Shown here: positions 8,541 to 15,649 of the stretch, piece by piece
Numbering within the stretch: position 1 is the stretch's first letter
Layout of the letters: every line of letters begins with the position of its first letter
Assembly (NCBI GenBank): GCA_934394595.1
Contig: CAKRRX010000006.1
Location: forward strand, 1 to 41,403
DNA from: an uncultured Blautia sp.
Lineage (GTDB): Bacteria > Bacillota > Clostridia > Lachnospirales > Lachnospiraceae
Direction of reading: 5' to 3'
DNA: 41,403 nucleotides
Program-made: the position numbers and the translations under genes
The notes under the pieces: generated by a model
Databases searched by the model: none
The model's input: the letters and a program-made list of their open reading frames with translations, nothing else
Told to the model about the DNA's origin: nothing

Positions 8541-10826
8541 ATGAGTGAAAAGGTTACAGGATATATAGACCATGTAATATTTCGAAATGAGGAAAATGGA
8601 TATACGGTGCTGGTAATAAAAATTTCCGGCTCAGAAGAAGAACTGACCTGTGTGGGGACTTTTCCGGATATCACGCAGGGGGTGACAATTGAGGCAGAGG
8701 GACAATTTTCTCAGCATCATATGTATGGAAAGCAGTTTCAGATTCAATCTTACGTGGAGAAAATGCCAGAAGACACCCTGGCGATGGAGCGATACCTGGG
8801 CTCTGGTGCGATCAAAGGGGTAGGAGCAGCTCTCGCCGCCAGAATCGTAAAATATTTTGGTGACGATACCCTGAGAATTGTGGAAGAAGAACCGGAGCGC
8901 CTGGCAGAGGTAAAGGGAATCAGTGAAAAAAAGGCACGGGAGATCGCAGCTCAGGTTACGGAAAAGGCAGATATGCGAAAAGCTATGATGTTTTTGCAAA
9001 AATATGGAATTTCCCTGAATCTTGGGGCAAAGATATATCAGAAATATGGTCAGTCTGTATACAGCGTCCTTCAGGAAAATCCCTATCGTCTGGCAGATGA
9101 TATCACTGGTGTGGGATTCAAAATTGCAGATACTATCGCTTCACGTATCGGAATTCATGCAGATTCAGATTACAGGATCCGAAGCGGTATGCTGTATACT
9201 CTTTTGCAGGCATCGGCAGATGGACATGTTTATCTTCCGAAAGAGGAGCTTTTTACAAGAGCCATGCAGCTTTTGCAGGTGGATGTTTCCTATATGGAGA
9301 AGCATCTGATGGATATGGCTATAGACCGAAAGCTTGTATTGAAAGAAAGAAATGGCGAGGTTCTGGTATACCCCAGCCAGTATTACCGCATCGAACTGAA
9401 TACTGCCAGAATGCTTAATGAACTGAATATTCATTATCCGCAGGATGATAGTATGCTGGAAAGACGTATTGCCCAGATTGAGAAAGAGACTGGCACAGTA
9501 CTGGAAGAACTTCAGAAAAGAGCGGTAAAAGAAGCAGCAGAAAACGGGCTTTTCGTACTGACAGGAGGCCCCGGTACCGGTAAAACTACTACCATCAATG
9601 CTATTATCCGATTTTTTGAAGGGGAAGGGGCGACTCTGAGACTGGCAGCGCCCACAGGAAGGGCTGCCAAGCGTATGACAGAGGCCACTGGATATGAGGC
9701 GCAGACGATTCACAGACTTTTGGAACTGAATGGTCTTCCTGATGATGACCGGGAAGCTCAGGGAATACATTTTGACAGAAATGCGGAAAATCCGTTGGAT
9801 ACAGATGTGATCATCATTGATGAGATGTCTATGGTGGATATTTTTTTGATCCATTCACTTTTGCTGGCAGTGACAGCCGGAACCAGGATCATCCTGGTGG
9901 GAGACGAAAATCAGCTTCCAAGTGTGGGACCTGGTAATGTGCTGCGTGACATTATAAGGAGCCGAGTGTTTCCGGTTGTGGAACTGACCAAGATTTTCCG
10001 GCAGGCTTCTCACAGTGATATTGTAGTAAACGCCCATAAGATCCATAATGGAGAACCGGTTACCCTTGACAATAAAAGCCGGGATTTCTTTTTTCTGAAA
10101 AGAGATAATGCAGATATCATCATTCGTGTAGTTATTGCACTGATCCAGGAAAAGTTACCCCGCTATGTAGATGCAAAGCCTTTTGACATACAGGTGCTGA
10201 CACCTATGCGAAAGGGACTTCTTGGTGTGGAACGGCTGAATCAGGTGCTGCAGTATTACCTGAATCCACCTGATGAGAAAAAGAAGGAAAAAGAACTGGG
10301 CGAACACCTTTTTCGTGAAGGTGATAAAGTGATGCAGATCAAAAATAATTATCAGATGGAGTGGGAAGTCAGGGGAAAGTATGGAATTCCGGTAGAAGAA
10401 GGTGTTGGCGTATTTAATGGTGATATGGGAATCCTGAAATCTATTAATGAGTTTGCAGAGACAGCGGAAGTGGAATTCGAAGATGGACGGTATGCAGAGT
10501 ATTCTTTTAAACAGCTGGAAGAACTGGAACTGGCTTATGCCATAACCATACATAAATCCCAGGGGTCCGAGTATCCGGCGGTGATTCTTCCCATCCTGTC
10601 GGGCCCACGGATGCTTATGAACCGTAATCTTCTTTATACCGCAGTGACAAGAGCCAGAAAATGTGTGACAGTAGTTGGCAGTGAAGAGACCTTCAGGGAG
10701 ATGATCAGAAATGAAAAACAGCAGAAACGTTACAGCTCTCTTGATGTCCGTATACAGGAGTTTGCTGAACCTGCTGTATCCGGCCAGATGTCCTCTGTGC
10801 CATCAGGTGTTGAAGGACTCGCGTGA
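8541..10826 (+). CDS. recD2: RecD2-type ATP-dependent DNA helicase
   Basis: RecD2 is a 5'-3' superfamily 1B helicase found in bacteria without RecBCD partners; it helps with repair and replication-fork maintenance. The 761-residue protein has the RecD2 N-terminal OB-like region, tandem helix-hairpin-helix segments (around GAIKGVGAALAARI and VKGISEKKAREIA), Walker A GGPGTGKTTT (from residue 342), Walker B IIIDEMSMVD, motif III VGDENQLPSVGPG, and the C-terminal UvrD-like block TIHKSQGSEYP...TAVTRAR. ATG 8541 was chosen over ATG 8493: AGGAG (8528-8532) lies 8 bases upstream and the protein then starts like relatives (MSEKVTGYID). Its last ~40 codons overlap comF. Confidence 0.95.
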   Translation: MSEKVTGYIDHVIFRNEENGYTVLVIKISGSEEELTCVGTFPDITQGVTIEAEGQFSQHHMYGKQFQIQSYVEKMPEDTLAMERYLGSGAIKGVGAALAARIVKYFGDDTLRIVEEEPERLAEVKGISEKKAREIAAQVTEKADMRKAMMFLQKYGISLNLGAKIYQKYGQSVYSVLQENPYRLADDITGVGFKIADTIASRIGIHADSDYRIRSGMLYTLLQASADGHVYLPKEELFTRAMQLLQVDVSYMEKHLMDMAIDRKLVLKERNGEVLVYPSQYYRIELNTARMLNELNIHYPQDDSMLERRIAQIEKETGTVLEELQKRAVKEAAENGLFVLTGGPGTGKTTTINAIIRFFEGEGATLRLAAPTGRAAKRMTEATGYEAQTIHRLLELNGLPDDDREAQGIHFDRNAENPLDTDVIIIDEMSMVDIFLIHSLLLAVTAGTRIILVGDENQLPSVGPGNVLRDIIRSRVFPVVELTKIFRQASHSDIVVNAHKIHNGEPVTLDNKSRDFFFLKRDNADIIIRVVIALIQEKLPRYVDAKPFDIQVLTPMRKGLLGVERLNQVLQYYLNPPDEKKKEKELGEHLFREGDKVMQIKNNYQMEWEVRGKYGIPVEEGVGVFNGDMGILKSINEFAETAEVEFEDGRYAEYSFKQLEELELAYAITIHKSQGSEYPAVILPILSGPRMLMNRNLLYTAVTRARKCVTVVGSEETFREMIRNEKQQKRYSSLDVRIQEFAEPAVSGQMSSVPSGVEGLA

Positions 10827-11451
10827 ACTGGTATGTGCCAGGTGCGCAGATCAGATAAAGCCTGTATCAGGCCCCAGATGTTTCAAATGTGGAAAGCCCG
10901 TAAGGGAGAATGAAGAGTACTGCAGGGATTGCACAGAACATCCGGGAGTCTACAGACAGGGACGGGGTATCTTTTTATATGATGACCAGATGAAAGCCTC
11001 AGTTATGCGCTTTAAATATTCCGGATGCAGAGAATATGGCCGTTTTTATGGGAAAGCCATGTATCACTATGGATTCTCTGATTTACAAAGATGGAGGCCG
11101 GATGTCCTGGTACCGATTCCAATGTACTGGAAAAAGCAGAGAATGCGTGGATACAATCAGGCAGAGGTTCTGGCATGTGTATTGTCCGGGTACTCAGGTA
11201 TCCCCACAGACAGTACCCTGTTGAAGAAAAATCATTCCACAAAATCACAGAAAAAGTTGGATGCACTTCAACGGAAAAGAAATCTGAAAGATGCATTTTC
11301 TGTAACCAAAAGTGTCATTGGAAAGCGTATTTTGCTGGTTGATGATGTATATACTACTGGGAGTACTATAGATGCTGCCGCTCAGGCTCTTCTGGAAAAA
11401 GGAGCTGCTGAAATATTCTTTCTTACCCTGTGTATTGGAAGTAACAGGTAA
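10711..11451 (+). CDS. comF: ComF family phosphoribosyltransferase-like protein
   Basis: ComF (ComFC) proteins are involved in natural transformation and link to DNA recombination factors. The 246-residue protein starts with zinc-binding CxxC pairs (C27/C30, C42/C45, C57/C60, C71/C74), followed by a phosphoribosyltransferase domain with the PRPP-binding motif LLVDDVYTTGST (about residues 209-220). It overlaps recD2 by 116 bases if translation begins at ATG 10711 (GGGAG at 10696-10700, 10 bases upstream); ATG 10744 would fit the usual ComF N-terminus but has no ribosome binding site. No other competence genes are in the window. Confidence 0.9.
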   Translation: MKNSRNVTALLMSVYRSLLNLLYPARCPLCHQVLKDSRELVCARCADQIKPVSGPRCFKCGKPVRENEEYCRDCTEHPGVYRQGRGIFLYDDQMKASVMRFKYSGCREYGRFYGKAMYHYGFSDLQRWRPDVLVPIPMYWKKQRMRGYNQAEVLACVLSGYSGIPTDSTLLKKNHSTKSQKKLDALQRKRNLKDAFSVTKSVIGKRILLVDDVYTTGSTIDAAAQALLEKGAAEIFFLTLCIGSNR

Positions 11452-11459
11452 AAAAGTGC

Positions 11460-11488
11460 TTTTCATGCTTCTGGATATATGGTACAAT
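11460..11488 (+). promoter_or_regulatory. Candidate promoter of the cdaA-region operon
   Basis: TTTTCA (11460-11465), a 17-base spacer and TACAAT (11483-11488) with a TGG extension upstream of the -10. It lies between comF and the first membrane-protein gene. Confidence 0.45.
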
Positions 11489-11534
11489 CATCCTGTATGA
11501 TTATGACTAATTTGCAATGCATAAGGAGTCCTTT

Positions 11535-11969
11535 ATGATAAACGAAGAAAAAGTAAAGATAATGAACAGGCTTGCCATGTATGAGAAGGTTGAGGGAAGA
11601 AAGTATCTTCCGGTAAGCAAGTATTACAGAAGTGACTATATTGGACTGGCACTTATTAAGAATTTTTTTCTTGTAACGATCGGATATGGTCTGATATTGG
11701 CTGTGGCAGCTGCTTATAATCTGGAATATCTTCTGGATAATATTCACAAGATGAACCTGATCACATTGGGAATCGGGATTCTGGCAGGGTATCTGGTCAT
11801 TCTGGTGTTCTATTCGGTGCTGACTTATATTCAGTACACCGTGAAATATCACAGAGCCAAGAAGAGCGTGAAGAAATACTACAGTGAACTGACCAGACTG
11901 GAGAAAATATACAGTCGTGAAGAGAAGAAATTCGCAGGACGTGAAATGTCAGGAGGATACAGAAAATGA
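11535..11969 (+). CDS. Two-TM membrane protein of unknown function
   Basis: A 144-residue protein not recognised as a named family. Two hydrophobic segments (about residues 40-64 and 70-98) are flanked by a hydrophilic N-terminus and a Lys/Glu-rich C-terminal helix (about 100-144), so both ends should be cytoplasmic. AAGGAG (11523-11528) is 6 bases before ATG 11535, which is preferred over ATG 11517 because the latter start lies ahead of that ribosome binding site. The stop overlaps the next gene's ATG by 4 bases (ATGA). Position upstream of cdaA suggests an envelope role, by inference only. Confidence 0.8.
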   Translation: MINEEKVKIMNRLAMYEKVEGRKYLPVSKYYRSDYIGLALIKNFFLVTIGYGLILAVAAAYNLEYLLDNIHKMNLITLGIGILAGYLVILVFYSVLTYIQYTVKYHRAKKSVKKYYSELTRLEKIYSREEKKFAGREMSGGYRK

Positions 11970-13084
11970 CAGCATTACTTGAATTAAAGCAGAAGATAAA
12001 AGGGGTGTATGGACAATACGAGATGTATTTCCTGCCTGTGCTGAAGTTTATACTGGCAATGGTTTATTTTGTATGGATCAATGCAAATATGGGATATATG
12101 TCACAGCTTGATAATATATTTCTGGTTGTGATCCTTGCCCTGATCTGTTCCATATTGCCCTCTGCAGCTATGATGTACGTGGGATTTGTGCTGATACTGG
12201 GACACAGTTATGCACTTGGAATAGAAGTGGCTGGGTTTATGCTGGTACTGATCCTGCTTATGCTGATCTTTTTCCTGAGATTCAGCGGCGGACAGAATGT
12301 GACATTTGTTTTCACACCACTGTCGTTTGGTTTCAGTATTCCGGCACTGCTTCCCATTGGAGCAGGACTTTTGGGAACATCCCTGTCAGCTATTCCGGCA
12401 GCTTGTGGAACCGTTATGTATTATTTTATACGTTTCTTACGTGCTCAGTCTTCAATCCTGACCAATACTGAGCTGGAAATGACAGATAAACTTCAGATTA
12501 TGGCAGATGGACTTGTGCAGAATTGGGGAATGTGGATTACTCTGGTTACATTTGTGGCTGTTACATTGCTGGTGAATCTTATTCGCACACGCGCATTTGA
12601 TCATGCCTGGAGAATTTCCATTATTGCAGGTGGTGTAGCCTATGTGTTCATCATGCTGGTTGGAAGCTTTTGCTTGAATCTCAATGCGACTGTAGCAATG
12701 GTACCGCTTCTGATCTGCACGTTTATTGCAGTTCTCCTTGCTCTGGTGCTGGAATTCTTTGTGTTTGGTGGAGATTACAGCAGAGCAGAGCGGTTGGAGT
12801 ATGATGATGACGAGTATTTCTACTATGTAAAGGCTGTCCCGAAGGCTTCTGTTGCCACATCAGAGCGAAGCATCAAGAAGATCAATGCCGAGCCGATCCG
12901 TGAGGAGCGGAAATCAGAGGAAAATTCCGGAACCTATGCAAATCCTATTTTCCGCGGCGATGAACGTCCGAAGAAAAAGAAATCTGCCAGCGTACCTGCA
13001 AGGGAGTCTGTACCAGTGCAGAGACCGACAGGTAAAGATGTAGATTTTGAGAAGAAACTCGAGGAGTCTCTTAAGGATCTGTAG
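11966..13084 (+). CDS. Polytopic membrane protein with charged cytoplasmic tail, unknown function
   Basis: A 372-residue protein not recognised. Roughly eight hydrophobic segments fill residues 20-265 (for example around FILAMVYFVWI, FLVVILALICSIL, AGFMLVLILLMLIFFL, VTFVAVTLLVNLI, LLICTFIAVLLALVLEFF). They are followed by a ~105-residue hydrophilic tail starting with an acidic patch and then rich in Lys, Arg and Pro. AGGAGG (11951-11956) precedes ATG 11966 by 9 bases, and the start overlaps the upstream two-TM gene by 4 bases; the pair probably works as one unit. cdaA follows after a 92-base gap without a clear terminator. Confidence 0.82.
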   Translation: MTALLELKQKIKGVYGQYEMYFLPVLKFILAMVYFVWINANMGYMSQLDNIFLVVILALICSILPSAAMMYVGFVLILGHSYALGIEVAGFMLVLILLMLIFFLRFSGGQNVTFVFTPLSFGFSIPALLPIGAGLLGTSLSAIPAACGTVMYYFIRFLRAQSSILTNTELEMTDKLQIMADGLVQNWGMWITLVTFVAVTLLVNLIRTRAFDHAWRISIIAGGVAYVFIMLVGSFCLNLNATVAMVPLLICTFIAVLLALVLEFFVFGGDYSRAERLEYDDDEYFYYVKAVPKASVATSERSIKKINAEPIREERKSEENSGTYANPIFRGDERPKKKKSASVPARESVPVQRPTGKDVDFEKKLEESLKDL

Positions 13085-13176
13085 ACATGGCTGTACTAGT
13101 TGCCATCGAGGGATTTTCATAGAAAAAGGGAATGTTTGCCTATGCAGACATTATCAAATTAGAAAGGAGTACGATC

Positions 13177-14064
13177 ATGCAGAATATTGCAGTCACATTA
13201 TCTGGGTATCTTTCCAAGCTTTCTCTGCCGAACCTGGGAATCACGGATGTATTGGAAATCGCTTTGATTTCATTCTTTATCTACCAGTTTATCGTATGGA
13301 TCAAGTTTACCCGTGCATATACTCTGCTTAAGGGAATTCTGTTCGTATTACTTTTTATTTTATTTGCATATATTCTCAAAATGAATACGATCCTCTGGAT
13401 CATTAAAAATCTTTCGACGATATTGCTCACAAGCGTTGTGGTTATTTTTCAGCCAGAGCTTCGTAAAATGCTGGAACAGTTGGGACAGAAAAAAATCATG
13501 ACAACCTTTTTTCCTCTGGATGCAGGAAAAGAGGTCAAAGAGCGTTTTACAGATAAGACTGTAAATGAGCTGGTGAAAGCATGCTTTGACATGGGTGAGG
13601 TAAAGACCGGGGCGCTGATCGTGATTGAGCAAAATATAAGGCTCAATGAATATGAGCGTACAGGCATCAATGTAGATGCTGTTCTTACCAGCCAGCTTCT
13701 GATCAATATTTTTGAGCATAATACACCGCTTCATGACGGAGCAGTACTGGTGCGGGGAAATCGTATTGTAGCAGCTACCTGTTATCTGCCGCTTTCAGAT
13801 AACATGGAGTTAAGCAAACAGCTTGGAACCCGTCACAGAGCGGGTGTGGGAATCAGTGAAGTGAGTGATTCGCTGACAATCATCGTTTCTGAGGAAACCG
13901 GACAGGTTTCTGTGGCAGAAAATGGCAAACTGAGCAGAGGACTTACAAGTGCAGAACTTCGAGCTGCTCTTGTAAAAGCCCAGAACAAGAAAGTGATCAA
14001 TAACAGTAAACTGCGCCATTTGCTGAAAGGAAGAATGAGACGTGAAGAAAACAAAGCTGACTAA
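13177..14064 (+). CDS. cdaA: Diadenylate cyclase CdaA (c-di-AMP synthase)
   Basis: CdaA condenses two ATP to cyclic di-AMP, the second messenger controlling potassium, osmolyte and cell-wall homeostasis in Firmicutes. The 295-residue protein has three N-terminal membrane helices (about residues 24-42, 50-68, 72-92) and a DAC domain with the catalytic DGA motif (187-189, context HDGAVLVRGNRIVAA) and RHR (219-221, context GTRHRAGVGISE). ATG 13177 is chosen because AAAGGAG (13163-13169) is 7 bases upstream; the longer frame from ATG 13132 lacks such a site. It overlaps cdaR by 23 bases. Confidence 0.97.
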   Translation: MQNIAVTLSGYLSKLSLPNLGITDVLEIALISFFIYQFIVWIKFTRAYTLLKGILFVLLFILFAYILKMNTILWIIKNLSTILLTSVVVIFQPELRKMLEQLGQKKIMTTFFPLDAGKEVKERFTDKTVNELVKACFDMGEVKTGALIVIEQNIRLNEYERTGINVDAVLTSQLLINIFEHNTPLHDGAVLVRGNRIVAATCYLPLSDNMELSKQLGTRHRAGVGISEVSDSLTIIVSEETGQVSVAENGKLSRGLTSAELRAALVKAQNKKVINNSKLRHLLKGRMRREENKAD

Positions 14065-15337
14065 AAATATTTCCTTAAAGATCATGTCCGTGCTGATCGG
14101 ATTTATGATCTGGTTTATAGTGGTAAATGTTGACAATCCCATCTCATCAAAGAGTATTACCATAGCAGGCGATAAGGTGGAACTGCAGAATACCGCCTAT
14201 GTGGACAGTGCCAATATGATGTGTATGCAGGACGATAATCCGGAACCTGTCAGAGTTACGATCACAGGTGAACGCAGGCTTCTGACCAGGATCACCCAGG
14301 CAAATATCACACTGACAGCAGATTTGCAGCAGGCAGGAAGTCTGGACACAAATCCTGTTATGGTACCAATCACAGCGTCCTGTCCGGGAATCAGTCCGGA
14401 GAATATCAAAGTTACCCCTCAATACCTCAGTGTCAGGCTGGAAGAGAAGGTTACACAGGAATACCTGGTCAATGTAAACTATGGCTCCAGTGTTCCGGGA
14501 AAAGGCTATGAGGTCGGTTCCCAGACTGCCAGTCCGGAGAAAGTGAAGATTACAGGCCCAAAATCTCTTGTGAATAAAATAGACAAAGTAAATGCTACTG
14601 TTGACGTAAATGGAAAGACGAAGGATTTTACAGAAGAGGCAGATCTGAGTGTTATTGATAAGAATCAGGACAGTCTGGCAGGCAGAATGTCTTATCTTAC
14701 CATTGATAATACCAAGGTTGTGGTAACTACAAAGTTCTGGAAAATCCGTACAGAAGTGAATATTGGTGCCAATTATGTGGGAACTCCGGCAGAAGGGTAT
14801 CAGGTGGAGAGTGTTACCACAGTTCCGGATACCATAAGTATCGCCGGTACAGATGAAGCACTGGATACTCTGAAACAAAATGACAATACTCTCTGGATTG
14901 ACAGTTCAGATATTGATATCACAGGTGAGACTTCGGATATTGAGAAGAAAGTCAGTCTGAAAGATGTGCTTCCGGAAGATACGAAGCTGACCAATGGCAC
15001 CAGCGAGGATGTGTGGGTCAAAGTCAGTATTTTGCCAATCGGCAGCCATTCCTATGGACTTCCTTCCAATCAGGTGACTGTTGAGGATCTGGGGGATAAT
15101 CTTCTGGTGACATTTGGCACAGATAAGATTGAAATCCGTGTGAAAGCCACAGACAGCAGCCTGGATGACTTTGACATTGATAAGGTAAAAGCATCTGTCA
15201 GTTTGAAGAATATGAGTGTTGGAAGTTATCAGATTCCGGTAACGGTGAAGCTTCCCAAGGGATATGAACTTCTTGACGATGTTTTTGCGGATGTGACCAT
15301 ATCTGAAGTTTCAAATACTACAGATAATAATGAATAA
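14042..15337 (+). CDS. cdaR: YbbR-domain regulator CdaR of the c-di-AMP cyclase
   Basis: CdaR/YbbR proteins bind CdaA through the membrane and modulate c-di-AMP synthesis. The 431-residue protein starts with GTG at 14042 (AAGGAAG about 10 bases upstream), overlapping cdaA by 23 bases, which implies translational coupling. One N-terminal membrane helix (about residues 12-30) is followed by an extracytoplasmic part built of about four YbbR repeats, with recurring patterns such as VKITGPKSLVNKIDKV and ISIAGTDEALDTLKQ. cdaA-cdaR is the usual pair; the expected glmM partner is not next to it here. Confidence 0.92.
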   Translation: MKKTKLTKNISLKIMSVLIGFMIWFIVVNVDNPISSKSITIAGDKVELQNTAYVDSANMMCMQDDNPEPVRVTITGERRLLTRITQANITLTADLQQAGSLDTNPVMVPITASCPGISPENIKVTPQYLSVRLEEKVTQEYLVNVNYGSSVPGKGYEVGSQTASPEKVKITGPKSLVNKIDKVNATVDVNGKTKDFTEEADLSVIDKNQDSLAGRMSYLTIDNTKVVVTTKFWKIRTEVNIGANYVGTPAEGYQVESVTTVPDTISIAGTDEALDTLKQNDNTLWIDSSDIDITGETSDIEKKVSLKDVLPEDTKLTNGTSEDVWVKVSILPIGSHSYGLPSNQVTVEDLGDNLLVTFGTDKIEIRVKATDSSLDDFDIDKVKASVSLKNMSVGSYQIPVTVKLPKGYELLDDVFADVTISEVSNTTDNNE

Positions 15338-15349
15338 AGGAGAGGAAGT

Positions 15350-15622
15350 ATGGTCAGCGGGAAAGTACAGGTTAATAATCCATCAGGACTTCATTTGCGC
15401 CCGGCAGGGATTCTCTGCAAGGAAGCAATGAAATATAAATCACTTATAACTTTTCAATACGGCAGAGAGGATGGTTCTACTGCCAATGCGAAAAGTGTAC
15501 TCAGTGTTTTGGGAGCCTGCGTAAAATGCGGAGATCAGATTCAGATATTCTGTGAAGGAATTGATGAAGAGGAAGCGCTGAAGAATCTGATCGCAGTGAT
15601 TGAAGCCGGTCTTGGAGAATAA
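15350..15622 (+). CDS. HPr-family phosphocarrier protein
   Basis: HPr proteins carry phosphate from enzyme I to sugar-specific PTS enzymes or act as regulators. The 90-residue protein has the active His15 in GLHLRPAG and a Ser49 in NAKSVLSVLG aligning with the regulatory Ser46 of Gram-positive HPr. The segment after that Ser differs from canonical HPr (no MGVMSLG). It could be the main PTS HPr or a Crh-like paralogue; nothing else of the PTS is nearby. AAAGGAGAGG precedes ATG 15350, 12 bases after the cdaR stop, so it is probably in the cdaA operon. Confidence 0.88.
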   Translation: MVSGKVQVNNPSGLHLRPAGILCKEAMKYKSLITFQYGREDGSTANAKSVLSVLGACVKCGDQIQIFCEGIDEEEALKNLIAVIEAGLGE

Positions 15623-15649
15623 GAGTATACAAGTTCAGGAGGAGTAAAA

